Shown in pieces: positions 44,501 through 52,147 of a stretch of 64,000 bases of DNA (positions are counted from its first letter, which is position 1; each line of letters begins with the position of its first letter). The position numbers and the translations under genes are program-made. The notes below the pieces were generated by a model. The model ran no database searches. It was not told the DNA's origin and worked only from the letters and a program-made list of their open reading frames with translations. This stretch comes from Mucilaginibacter tundrae (GTDB lineage Bacteria; Bacteroidota; Bacteroidia; Sphingobacteriales; Sphingobacteriaceae), in the NCBI RefSeq assembly GCF_013408825.1, contig NZ_JACCBZ010000003.1, forward strand, positions 496,001 to 560,000, in the 5' to 3' direction.

Positions 44501-44544
44501 GCAAAAAAATCTAAAAAAGCCTGGCGTATTTCTGTAGCGGTCAT
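41542..44544 (-). CDS. alaS: Alanine-tRNA ligase with a low-G+C in-frame insertion
   Basis: A 1000-residue alanyl-tRNA synthetase from ATG 44544 (MTATEIRQAFLDFFAAKGH is the family start; an upstream in-frame ATG at 44604 adds 20 atypical residues). The class II catalytic domain has RVADTQRCLRVSGKHNDLE near 59-77 and HTMFEMLGNWSFGDYF near 86-101. The editing domain has HSATHLMHAAL and ELCGGTH, both with intact zinc ligands. The C-terminal DHHA1-type domain ends GGGGGQPFFATAGG. Typical bacterial enzymes are about 870-880 residues. The excess is an insertion at residues about 391-499, between GKGINILEG and LPSEIAFELSDTYGFP. Hand count gives 86 G+C of 330 bases in 43051-43380 (26%) versus 39% and 43% in the adjoining stretches. 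The catalytic motifs all remain. Confidence 0.95.
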   Translation of the reverse strand: MTATEIRQAFLDFFAAKGHTIVPSAPIVVKDDPTLMFTNAGMNQFKAIFLGEEPAKFPRVADTQRCLRVSGKHNDLEEVGIDTYHHTMFEMLGNWSFGDYFKKEAIDWSWELLTKVYKLDKDRLYVTYFEGDEKEGLAKDTETYDLWKQYVDEAHILPGNKKDNFWEMGETGPCGPCSEIHFDSRPDNERKEVSGAVLVNADHDQVIEIWNNVFMQFNRLKDSSLQPLPAQHVDTGMGFERLVRVLQGKTSNYDTDVFQPLIQFIAEKSGKKYNSAAKPGDADWSDAVAMRVMADHIRAISFAIADGLLPSNNKAGYVIRRILRRAVRYQYQYLGFKEPFLNTLVPLLADQFKGVFDELYSQKDFVQKVILEEEVSFLRTLGKGINILEGYIGYLNEINDFLDKQYGQAFENTSIIEVANYGTDSGDKVSKQPYHTADYLVNTNFVVLKLAQYISNYIDAPITGGFKTHELERIINDKKDYYTAYNSLKNYINKNNVRQLPSEIAFELSDTYGFPIDLTELMAREEEWTVDLEGFEEALQAQKSRSRLATTVNAGDWIVLRPGDNTLFIGYDEYQTNYTEILKYRKVVAQGKELYHIVLSETPFYAESGGQVGDTGAIVSEWYDEKTGPVSFQVIDTKKENGLTIHIAELMPIYSPEGEVLPPSQNRLPGGNYMAYINMGNRMMTNANHSATHLMHAALKEIVGGHVNQKGSLVNPDALRFDFSHFSKVSEDDLVAVERVVNMKIMENVPLNEQRNVRYQDAIASGVTALFGEKYGDYVRVITFDDNFSKELCGGTHVKATGEIGFFKILSESAVAAGVRRIEAITSFNSLNYIQEQSKMVQDVKDLLKNPNDITKSIADLLEENNRLKKAQEKAVLQKASGLKQGLADKAQVINGINFIAERVELPNADAIKNLAYQIKDIVSDLFLILAADIDGKPNLTVMLSENLVKEKGLNAGNIVRELAKEIQGGGGGQPFFATAGGKDVSGIHRALEKAKSFIA

Positions 44545-44588
44545 GTGAAATTCTGTGTAATTTTGTATATTACCACAACTGCAAAAGT

Positions 44589-44623
44589 GTGAAATTTTGC
44601 GCATTTACTATACATAATTTCAC
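44589..44623. promoter_or_regulatory. Candidate operator: GTGAAATT inverted repeat
   Basis: GTGAAATT at 44589-44596 and AATTTCAC at 44616-44623 are a perfect 8-base inverted repeat with a 19-base spacer. A third direct copy lies at 44545-44552, at the alaS start. The site lies between alaS and the toxin-antitoxin genes and could be where the antitoxin binds. Confidence 0.4.
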
Positions 44624-44659
44624 GATTGATTAATATGCTAAACTGAATCTTAAATTTCT

Positions 44660-44667
44660 TAAATTTG
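44660..44667 (+). promoter_or_regulatory. -7 box (TAAATTTG) for the toxin-antitoxin pair
   Basis: TAAATTTG is an exact TAnnTTTG match ending 4 bases before the ATG at 44672, so the transcript may begin at or beside the start codon. Confidence 0.55.
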
Positions 44668-44671
44668 ATGT

Positions 44672-44890
44672 ATGGAGACATTGAAAATTGATATCCAAAA
44701 CGAACAAGAGAAAAAGGTATTGCTAGCGTTTCTTGATAGCTTACATTATCAATACCGTGCAGAAAGTGATGACTATATTCTGAATGACGATGACATTAAA
44801 GAAATGTTGAAACGTAAGGATGATTATATTGCAGGTAATACAACCGCAAGACCATGGTCTGACGTAAAGAAGCGTTTCGAGGGTGTTTAA
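44672..44890 (+). CDS. Antitoxin-like small protein
   Basis: A 72-residue protein encoded just upstream of a ParE-like toxin, with an 8-base overlap. It has an N-terminal strand-helix (LKIDIQNEQEKKVLLAFLDS), an acidic middle (DDYILNDDDIKEMLKRKDD), and a basic, aromatic C-terminal tail (RPWSDVKKRF) of the type that wraps a RelE/ParE toxin. No helix-turn-helix is obvious, so whether it binds DNA is uncertain. Assigned from context and size. Confidence 0.75.
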   Translation: METLKIDIQNEQEKKVLLAFLDSLHYQYRAESDDYILNDDDIKEMLKRKDDYIAGNTTARPWSDVKKRFEGV

Positions 44891-45173
44891 TGTTGAATTA
44901 GTCTCAATTGCTGAAGATGAGTTATCCGAGGCTTTTAATTGGTACGAAAATCAGCCCAATGATTTAGGCAACAGGCTTTTTAGGGAGATAAATCACCTTT
45001 TAAAAATCATCGAAGGTAACCCTTTCTATTATCCTGTAAAATATCCTGGCGAAATACGCTCTGCCTCGCTTAGTAAGTTTCCATATTTAATAATTTATTG
45101 GGTTGATGAGGCAAATAATAATGTGATCGTTTTATCGATATTTCATACCAGCAGGAAACCAATACAATTTTAG
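44883..45173 (+). CDS. RelE/ParE family toxin
   Basis: A 96-residue toxin with a GTG start at 44883, required because the only nearby ATG (44890) is out of frame. Family features are VELVSIAEDELSEAFNWYEN near 3-22, the helix LFREINHLLKIIEGNPFYYP near 31-50 and the strand SKFPYLIIYWVDEANNNVIVLSIFHTSRKP at about 64-93, including the late R of the ParE/RelE type. It is expected to inhibit gyrase or cleave mRNA, and sequence alone does not say which. It is held in check by the antitoxin encoded upstream with an 8-base overlap. Confidence 0.87.
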   Translation: MFNVELVSIAEDELSEAFNWYENQPNDLGNRLFREINHLLKIIEGNPFYYPVKYPGEIRSASLSKFPYLIIYWVDEANNNVIVLSIFHTSRKPIQF

Positions 45174-45195
45174 TTTAACTGTTAATTCAAGAGCC

Positions 45196-47421
45196 TTATT
45201 CCTTTTCAAACAATATCTTTTTATTGTTAAAGTCCGATGCCACATCAAGCAGCTCAGTAACTAATGGCCAATCAGTAACCTTCTCAAAATTATTGCTGTA
45301 AACACGATTAACCAATATGGTTAATATGTTGCCGTTTACAGTTGCCGATGATGTAAATGAGCCTGTTTTATTGGTTTTGCTTTGCTTTAACTCATCAACC
45401 CCTTTTACACTATAGCCTTGCGGCACAGTAATATTAATGGTGTATTTAAATTCCCTTGCACAAGGCATATAAATATCTACATCGCGTTTCCGGTCGTTAT
45501 CTTCTAATTTATAAAAACCGCCTGTCAATTTGCCGGCATCAATAATGTAGTTATCCCCAGCTTTTTTTACCAGGTTATTCAGCACAAACGATTCGCTGAA
45601 CTTGAAGGCTGGATCAGTGCTCTCCAAAGCCGGGTCAATGATTTTACAATTATCCACATGTTCCGGCTCCTGGTCAAATTCATCTTTTATCTGCGATGAA
45701 AAACGTTTATTCATATCCTGCGCTTGTTTTTGAAAGGCCGCGGCATAATCATCCTTCATTTTTTTCGTCTTACTACTCTCTCCAAGGCGTTTGTTTAATT
45801 CATCACCGTTCACCAGGCCTTTTAAAACATCGTCAACCGTTTGCACGGGCAATAAGTTTTTTTGATCAGTGTGTTTCATCGCCCCGGTTTCACTTACCAT
45901 CTTTTCTATTTTTAGCTTCTGCATATTATCAGGCAACAGGCTAACTTGTAATTCTCCTTCAACAGTATTCAACTTTGCGGGTATAACAGGCAAAATCTCC
46001 GAACTTTCAGTAAAGGTATATTTACGGGCATTGTGCCTCTGCGGTGTTAATACAACGATCTTTTCTCCCTGGAAACGTTCCGGGATTTCATTAAACTGAG
46101 TAGTTACATCATCAAATGCCATATACATAACCCGGGGTTTGTTAATACGGATAAGGGCGCTAAAATCGTTATCCAAAAACACGTTATCCAACGAATTGCT
46201 TTTACGCGATGCCACCAGCAAAACATCATAGTCAACACCCATATCAGTTAATTGCATGGCGTTAAATATGGTGGCGTACAAGCTTCTGGCCGTGCGGTAA
46301 TTTACATAATCAATATTATCCAGTTCATCGCCGTGGTAAGTACAAAATGTACTAAATTTCCACTCATCGTACAATATTTTACAGGCACTGTCTATCGGCG
46401 TAGCTTTATAGTTTTTGTTGCTTTTAAAATATTCCCTTGTCTTTTTTTCTAATTCATCAAACCCTTGTTCTTCGGCAAAATCTTTCTCAAACTTTATTTT
46501 AAGGTTATCAAATCGCGACAGGTTAGGGTCTTCTTTTTTCTCACTACTTGCGTAATTATTAAAAGATGCAGTAAATGAGCTTCCCACTTCAATATACGGA
46601 TACTGCCTTAAAGGCGATGTCCACAGTTGATTTTGATATTTAGGGATATTATGTAATTCAAGGCTCAATATCTGGTCACCATCGTCATTGGTACTTTGAT
46701 TTAGCGCGGGGGCGCCATTGGCATTTACAAACCGTACCTGTGTTTTTTTGTTGAACTGAAAATTAAGACTATAATAAAGCACCGGGTATTCATCCACCAG
46801 GTAAAACAAATTATCATTTTCAGCAAACGAGTCGCCTTGCATTGTTTCATCAACATCGTTAGTACTAATGTAGTAATCAAGTATATCGCCCACCTCAAGC
46901 CCCGATATGGCAAGTTTACCTTCTTTATCTTTTGATTCGTTTTTCAGCAAAACTTCCTCGCTGGTATTTACAATAATTTCCTTACCGTCCGGCTTAATTA
47001 TTTTGGCGCCAATGTAGGTGCTGTTTGTCTTGGTAAATCTCGTTATCAATAGGTTTACGGTCTTGTCCAGCTTTTTCTGATATTCAATGCTCGAGAAAGC
47101 TTCTAAAGCGACCTTATCATTTATTTTTACTCGTTCGTGAAAAATCCTGATTTTCACGGTATGTGTCGTTCCCGAAGCCGTTATGATCATGAATTTTATA
47201 CGGTTGCTTGATGTTCTTTGCAAGCTAAATGAGCGGGCCAGTACTACTGCACTTTCCTTATTTAAATTGGCAGGTATAGTGGTTGCTTTAAATTCAGGGG
47301 TTGTAGTACCCCAAATTTCTTTTTGTAATTCGGCCGACTTAGCCGCATAAGTGGCATCATCCTGTGCAAAAAGTAAACCAGTTGAAAACAGAAAAATTAA
47401 GGTTAGTAAAAAGTGCTTCAT
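45196..47421 (-). CDS. Secreted DUF3857 protein, transglutaminase-like without clear catalytic triad
   Basis: A 741-residue exported protein with a signal peptide ending LLFAQ near residue 20. DUF3857 lies at about 60-230 (ALEAFSSIEYQKKLDKTVN and EEVLLKNESKDKEGK). A transglutaminase-like region is at about 330-450, where the expected Cys-His-Asp residues are not apparent (DYDVLLVASRKSN in place of the catalytic segment). A strand-rich C-terminal domain (540-741) follows. It overlaps the next upstream gene by 4 bases, so the pair is co-expressed. The family has no proven role. The loss of the triad suggests a binding rather than enzymatic role. Confidence 0.82.
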   Translation of the reverse strand: MKHFLLTLIFLFSTGLLFAQDDATYAAKSAELQKEIWGTTTPEFKATTIPANLNKESAVVLARSFSLQRTSSNRIKFMIITASGTTHTVKIRIFHERVKINDKVALEAFSSIEYQKKLDKTVNLLITRFTKTNSTYIGAKIIKPDGKEIIVNTSEEVLLKNESKDKEGKLAISGLEVGDILDYYISTNDVDETMQGDSFAENDNLFYLVDEYPVLYYSLNFQFNKKTQVRFVNANGAPALNQSTNDDGDQILSLELHNIPKYQNQLWTSPLRQYPYIEVGSSFTASFNNYASSEKKEDPNLSRFDNLKIKFEKDFAEEQGFDELEKKTREYFKSNKNYKATPIDSACKILYDEWKFSTFCTYHGDELDNIDYVNYRTARSLYATIFNAMQLTDMGVDYDVLLVASRKSNSLDNVFLDNDFSALIRINKPRVMYMAFDDVTTQFNEIPERFQGEKIVVLTPQRHNARKYTFTESSEILPVIPAKLNTVEGELQVSLLPDNMQKLKIEKMVSETGAMKHTDQKNLLPVQTVDDVLKGLVNGDELNKRLGESSKTKKMKDDYAAAFQKQAQDMNKRFSSQIKDEFDQEPEHVDNCKIIDPALESTDPAFKFSESFVLNNLVKKAGDNYIIDAGKLTGGFYKLEDNDRKRDVDIYMPCAREFKYTINITVPQGYSVKGVDELKQSKTNKTGSFTSSATVNGNILTILVNRVYSNNFEKVTDWPLVTELLDVASDFNNKKILFEKE

Positions 47422-49301
47422 TCAGTAATTGGTGTTAATGTGATGTTTTGAGTATAGGTTTTATTTAGTTTATCTATATCTAAATTCCATTGGGCGAATT
47501 TACTTTTCGCAAGGCTTGTTCGGTTAATAATAAGTTTTTTTCTATAAATAATTTTACCAGGCAAAACGGTGTAACTGATATGGAATTCATAATCAGGGTT
47601 TACCACATCTAATTTACCGGGTATATTGCCAGCCTTATAACCTGCCGGTATCGCCAGTTGGGTGGTAACATCCACATCTGTTTTATAAGGGAACCAATAA
47701 TCATATTTACGTTCAGGTAATTTAATTACATCGTTACCCAAGTCCTTTTTAGTATCAAGGTCAATATAAATTGTTTTGCTGAATGTGTTTACGGCATTCT
47801 TAAAATCAAGATCGTACGATGCGGTCATATCCTTATCCCTGCTGTCAACACTGCCAAATTGCAGGTTGGTTATCGCATAATCAGTGTTGTTATTCGATAG
47901 ATACTGCATCATGGCTTTATCCTCATTCTCATGTTTAATACTGTTCAGCCCGGCTAAAACGTTCTCTTTGGCCTCACCTTTCCATACATGTGCTACCTTA
48001 CCGGCAAGGTTGTTTCCGTTTATGGTAAATTCATCATTTTCAATATCCGCGTTTTGCGAGGCGGGGGTCACAGGCACGCGGCTCAATAGGTATTTATCAC
48101 CGTCTTCCATCAATATTTGTCTGCCCTGTATACGCTCAGCATATTCATCAAAACCTATGTAAGTTTCGGTTGCATCAAGGTAATAGGTTTTGCCATTGTA
48201 CAGCAACGCGCATATCATGTGGTTATCCACTGCCATTGATGGAGTTTGGTAATCATAAGCGATATGGTTGGTACCGAGCCAGCATAAACGGGCGTTAAAC
48301 CCTGCAGCCACCAGCAGCTCTTTAGTTAAGTTAGCCATGCCTTTACAATCACCATATTTTTTACGCAGCACTTCGTCGGCTTTTTCGGGTTTAAAGCCGG
48401 CCATTCCGTCCTCAAAGGCAATATACCTGATGTTGTTTTGCACATAGTAATAAATGGCTTTTATTTTATCGATATCAGTTGTAAGCCCCGTAGTAAGTTC
48501 TTTGGATTTTGCAGCGATTATGGTTTCATCGGTGCCTATATTCTTTACCAGTTCACGGTACCATGCGTACTGATCCGTAAGCGTTCCGAAATAGGTTATT
48601 TGCTTGCCTGCAACAGGGCTCGCCGACTTACAAAGCACCAATAAATGCGGATATATATAGGTTGGCCCAGGGCTGTTATCTTCCTGCTCCATCGCTGGGA
48701 TATTGTTAATAGTATAGGTGATCAGGTCGGCATCGCCATCGCTAATATATTTGGTTGTTTTTGTTATGTCGAAAGCGTTAAAATTCAGTTCCTTTATCTC
48801 CACCCTCATCCACCGGGGGATCAGGATATTTACTTCCATTTTCTGTGTTGCGACAGAATTGGCAAAATATATATTGGTAAAGTAACGCGGGTCGTCCAGT
48901 GTTTCGGTAAAGGTAACCTGGCCTAAGCTGCCTTTTTTGGGTAGATACATAGGAAAATAGCACACCTTCGCATCCGAATAAAAAACATCTTCCTCACCAT
49001 AATAAGTGTAAACAGGCTTAAAGCCCTTAGGGGTATGGCCATCAACCTTGCAAATCACGTCGTTAATGCTGATGTGGTTATTATAAACTTCAGTAATCGG
49101 ATAGTTTACCGCATAATTCGCGCTGGCATAGGTGGTACTCAGTTTCTGTTTTATTTCAACATTACCTGTTTGCGCATTGTAGCCAAACTGGTAATCGTCT
49201 TTTTGCGAGGTTATACTTACTGATGAGTCGGCCTGCATGGCAAAAGCATTACAGGACAGGAAAATAGCTAGGGCAAAAATGATAAGTGTTCTCAGGAGCA
49301 T
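47418..49301 (-). CDS. Secreted DUF3857 and transglutaminase-like protein
   Basis: About 627 residues from ATG 49301 (MLLRTLIIFALAIFL, a signal peptide ending CNAFA). The longer frame from 49343 has 14 atypical residues before it. The DUF3857 domain is at about 30-200. The transglutaminase-like core at about 290-400 carries the Cys in KYGDCKGMANLT, the His in AVDNHMICALL and the Asp in YYLDATETY, so the catalytic triad looks complete. A strand-rich C-terminal half follows. It may process an envelope protein or peptide. Paired with the triad-less paralogue downstream (4-base overlap), suggesting a complex. Confidence 0.88.
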   Translation of the reverse strand: MLLRTLIIFALAIFLSCNAFAMQADSSVSITSQKDDYQFGYNAQTGNVEIKQKLSTTYASANYAVNYPITEVYNNHISINDVICKVDGHTPKGFKPVYTYYGEEDVFYSDAKVCYFPMYLPKKGSLGQVTFTETLDDPRYFTNIYFANSVATQKMEVNILIPRWMRVEIKELNFNAFDITKTTKYISDGDADLITYTINNIPAMEQEDNSPGPTYIYPHLLVLCKSASPVAGKQITYFGTLTDQYAWYRELVKNIGTDETIIAAKSKELTTGLTTDIDKIKAIYYYVQNNIRYIAFEDGMAGFKPEKADEVLRKKYGDCKGMANLTKELLVAAGFNARLCWLGTNHIAYDYQTPSMAVDNHMICALLYNGKTYYLDATETYIGFDEYAERIQGRQILMEDGDKYLLSRVPVTPASQNADIENDEFTINGNNLAGKVAHVWKGEAKENVLAGLNSIKHENEDKAMMQYLSNNNTDYAITNLQFGSVDSRDKDMTASYDLDFKNAVNTFSKTIYIDLDTKKDLGNDVIKLPERKYDYWFPYKTDVDVTTQLAIPAGYKAGNIPGKLDVVNPDYEFHISYTVLPGKIIYRKKLIINRTSLAKSKFAQWNLDIDKLNKTYTQNITLTPITE

Positions 49302-49406
49302 ACAATAGTTTAATCTTTGAAATATATTATTAATATCTGGCATTTTATTAGCCCAAGCGCATTCAAATAAATAATAAAGTGCATTCGGATTTCTAAATCA
49401 ATAACC

Positions 49407-49414
49407 TACCTTTG
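49407..49414 (+). promoter_or_regulatory. -7 box (TACCTTTG) for the MerR gene
   Basis: An exact TAnnTTTG match ending 3 bases before the ATG at 49418, predicting an almost leaderless mRNA. Confidence 0.55.
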
Positions 49415-49417
49415 CAT

Positions 49418-49753
49418 ATGCCTTACAAAGAACGCGAGATCAGCAAGATGTACTACACCATGGGTGAAGTGTCAACTATGTTTGATGTTAATCAATCATT
49501 GATAAGGTTTTATGAAAAAGAATTTGATGTTCTTCAACCCAAAAAGAACAAAAAAGGCAACCGTTATTTCACCCCCGAAGATATAGAGAACTTAAAGATT
49601 ATCTTCCATCTGATCCGCGACAAGGGCTATACCTTACATGGCGCAAAAGAGCACCTGAAAACCAATTCCGGCGAAACCAAAGAAACCCAACGTGTGATCG
49701 ACTCTCTCGAAAATATCAAAAAATTCCTGCTGGAAGTCCGCGACCAGTTGTAA
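49418..49753 (+). CDS. MerR family transcriptional regulator
   Basis: A 111-residue regulator from ATG 49418 (MPYKEREISKMYYTMGEVS; a TTG at 49412 is in frame but less likely). The winged helix-turn-helix covers about 11-80, with MGEVSTMFDVNQSLIRFYEKEF, the recognition helix and wing KKNKKGNRYFTPEDIENLK. A helix of about 25 residues at the C-terminus follows, with no ligand-binding domain. This matches the short Bacteroidota MerR subgroup beginning MPYKE or similar. It is divergent from the DUF3857 operon. Target unknown. Confidence 0.87.
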   Translation: MPYKEREISKMYYTMGEVSTMFDVNQSLIRFYEKEFDVLQPKKNKKGNRYFTPEDIENLKIIFHLIRDKGYTLHGAKEHLKTNSGETKETQRVIDSLENIKKFLLEVRDQL

Positions 49754-49783
49754 TTCCTCCGCGAAAAACTATCTTTATTCCAC

Positions 49784-49876
49784 TTTGTCATTCTGAGGAA
49801 CGAAGAATCTTCTCCGACTTGCATAATTCGCTTCGCATAATTTAGAAGATTCTTCACTGCGTTTAGAATGACAAAG
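49784..49876. repeat. Palindromic interspersed repeat, GTCATTCTGA type
   Basis: About 93 bases framed by TTTGTCATTCTGAGGAACG and AGAATGACAAAG, with GAAGAATCTTC/GAAGATTCTTC in the arms and ACTTGCATAATTCGC in the centre. It lies 31 bases after the merR stop and is followed 16 bases later by a second copy. Confidence 0.85.
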
Positions 49877-49892
49877 AGTTTTATAAATAAGA

Positions 49893-49967
49893 TTGTCATG
49901 CTGAGGGACGAAGTATCTGTACTGATGTAAATCACTTTACAGATTCTTCACTATGTTAGAATGACAA
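49893..49967. repeat. Second, diverged GTCAT..TGA palindromic repeat copy
   Basis: About 75 bases: TTGTCATGCTGAGGGACGAAG at the left and GATTCTTCACTATGTTAGAATGACAA at the right. Same orientation and plan as the copy ending at 49876, but more degraded. It lies about 20 bases before the comEC start. Confidence 0.75.
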
Positions 49968-49986
49968 AGTAGAAACCAAAATCACA

Positions 49987-52086
49987 ATGATAGCAAATCA
50001 CAAAGGCGAAATCCCTTTTGTTATTTTACTGATACCTTTTTTACTGGGTATAACCCTTGGGTTAAACTTCGCCCGGTTTGCTGAAATTCCCCTTTTATTA
50101 ATTTTGCTACTTGCGCTTAGCACGATATTCATCTCGCTAAACATTGCCTATAAAAAATTTAATGTTTATAAAGCCAGATGGCTGGGCGGCATACTCATCA
50201 ATTTAATATTATTTGTATTTGGCTGGATCAGCATAGCCAATTACAGCGAATTAAACCGCCCAAATCATTTCTCGAAATTCCAATCCCAATTAGCCATTAT
50301 CCGAATCAACAATGAACCAATTTTAAAAAATGGCCTAATAAGGTTCACTGCCACTGTAGAACAAACCATCAACAAAGGCAATAAAACAGCAACCTGCGGT
50401 ACACTATTGATAACCTTAAAGGATAGCCTCGCCCAAAATCTCGCTTATGGCGATGAAGTACTCATCCCAGCAAATTACACCCTAGTCGACCCTCCCTTTA
50501 ACCCCGCCGAGTTTAATTACAAGCAATACTTAGCCAATAAAAACATCTATTATCAATCGTTTTTATACGGCCATAAATATGTGGTATTGGCCCATGATGC
50601 AGGAAATCCCATAGTTGCATATGCGTTACGACTAAGGAAACAATTGATTGAAAAACTAAAAGTCAGCATGCATAATACAGATGCCATTGCCGTGGCATCA
50701 ACCATGCTTTTAGGTTACCGCGCCGATTTAAGCAGCGATGTATTGCAGGCATATTCCAGCACAGGTACAGTGTATGTACTAACCGTTTCCGGCTCACAGG
50801 TGACCATCATTTACTTCCTGCTGACTTATGCCCTAAGCTTTTTAAGCAGGCACAAATACGGCAAAGTACTCAGAGCCACAATTATCATAGGTGTTTTATG
50901 GTATTATGCATTGCTCACGGGCTTTTCGCCCGCTGTATGTCGTGCTGTTTTGGTGGTAAGCATGATTATTATTGGCAAAACTTATAATCGTTACATCAAC
51001 ACACTTAATATTCTGGCATTTTCTGCATTCGTATTGCTTTTGTATAATCCTTATTTAATTACTGAAGTTGGTTTCCAATTGGCATTTTTAGCCGTTGGCG
51101 GATTAGTTGTACTAAGGCCGATAGTTTACGACTGGTTCAAATTCAAAAATAAATTAGCCGATAAATTATGGGCAATATGTTCAGTTTCCATCGCTGCGCA
51201 AATCATCACCTTCCCGCTTAGTGCATTTTATTTTCACCAGTTTCCGGTTTATTTTTTGGTGAGTAATGTGTTGGTAATTATACCCGCCGCCATCATCATG
51301 TATACCGGAATCCTTTATTTATTGCTTCCGCAGATAGCTTTTGTATCACATTATTTAGGATGGATATTAGAGAAAACCATTTTACTAATGAATAGAGGCT
51401 TATCGGATATAGAGCAATTCCCTTTATCAACGATCAATAAAATCTGGCTAAATACTGCTGAATACATCTTATTATATGCAATAATAATTAGCCTATTCTA
51501 TTTTCTGTATGATAGAAAAGTTTGGTTATTAAGGTTAAGTCTTTGTTGCCTGTTATTACTCAGCATCAGCTTTAGCTATAAAAAAACCACATCAGCAAAT
51601 ACACATTCTATTGCATTTTTAAATATGCGCAGCCATACAGGTATTGTAATGAGAAGCGGTAACCAGGCAATTGTCCTATCTGACCTTAGCGACACCAATA
51701 AAAATTACCGCTATTCTATCCAGCCATATTTGGATAGCTGCAAGTTAACAGATGTTACCATTTACAACCCAAAACAAAATGTTAACAGTAACTATGTATT
51801 GAAAAGATCAAATCTTATTCAATTTTTTGATAAACGGATCTTACTTTTTGATAAATCTGTAAGTAATTGCGCTTTTAACAATAAACTAACAGCAGATTAC
51901 ATTTATATCACCGGTAACCCATACACCAATTTTAGCAACATCAATAAAAACTACACCTATCAGCAATTGCTTATAAGCGCGGCAAACAGCGACAGATTTG
52001 TGAATCAAATCCAGCAAATTAAATGGCCGGCGGCAAATTTTATTTTGCTGAAACGTAACAAAGCGCTCATCTCCGTATCTAATTAA
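49987..52086 (+). CDS. ComEC/Rec2 family DNA-uptake channel protein
   Basis: A 699-residue polytopic protein. N-terminal helices (about 12-28, 35-52, 65-82) precede a DUF4131 OB-fold-like region (about 95-200, including FTATVEQTINKGNKTATCG). The Competence domain helices then run from about 225 to 525 (DAIAVASTMLLGYRADLSS near 231-249, LTVSGSQVTIIYFL near 262-275, and GFSPAVCRAVLVV). There is no C-terminal metallo-beta-lactamase domain; the last 170 residues form a soluble tail. It would form the inner-membrane channel for single-stranded DNA in natural transformation. The other uptake genes are not in the window. No promoter was clear because the start follows the repeat pair. Confidence 0.92.
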   Translation: MIANHKGEIPFVILLIPFLLGITLGLNFARFAEIPLLLILLLALSTIFISLNIAYKKFNVYKARWLGGILINLILFVFGWISIANYSELNRPNHFSKFQSQLAIIRINNEPILKNGLIRFTATVEQTINKGNKTATCGTLLITLKDSLAQNLAYGDEVLIPANYTLVDPPFNPAEFNYKQYLANKNIYYQSFLYGHKYVVLAHDAGNPIVAYALRLRKQLIEKLKVSMHNTDAIAVASTMLLGYRADLSSDVLQAYSSTGTVYVLTVSGSQVTIIYFLLTYALSFLSRHKYGKVLRATIIIGVLWYYALLTGFSPAVCRAVLVVSMIIIGKTYNRYINTLNILAFSAFVLLLYNPYLITEVGFQLAFLAVGGLVVLRPIVYDWFKFKNKLADKLWAICSVSIAAQIITFPLSAFYFHQFPVYFLVSNVLVIIPAAIIMYTGILYLLLPQIAFVSHYLGWILEKTILLMNRGLSDIEQFPLSTINKIWLNTAEYILLYAIIISLFYFLYDRKVWLLRLSLCCLLLLSISFSYKKTTSANTHSIAFLNMRSHTGIVMRSGNQAIVLSDLSDTNKNYRYSIQPYLDSCKLTDVTIYNPKQNVNSNYVLKRSNLIQFFDKRILLFDKSVSNCAFNNKLTADYIYITGNPYTNFSNINKNYTYQQLLISAANSDRFVNQIQQIKWPAANFILLKRNKALISVSN

Positions 52087-52147
52087 TAATTTAAAAAATT
52101 TGGTTTCAATAAACAAATCCCTAAATTGGTTTAAAATCTAAAAAACT

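Noticed and set aside
44545..44604. 20-codon N-terminal extension of AlaRS
   Set aside because: The protein family begins at MTATEIRQ; the extension contains Cys-rich and random residues not seen in the family.
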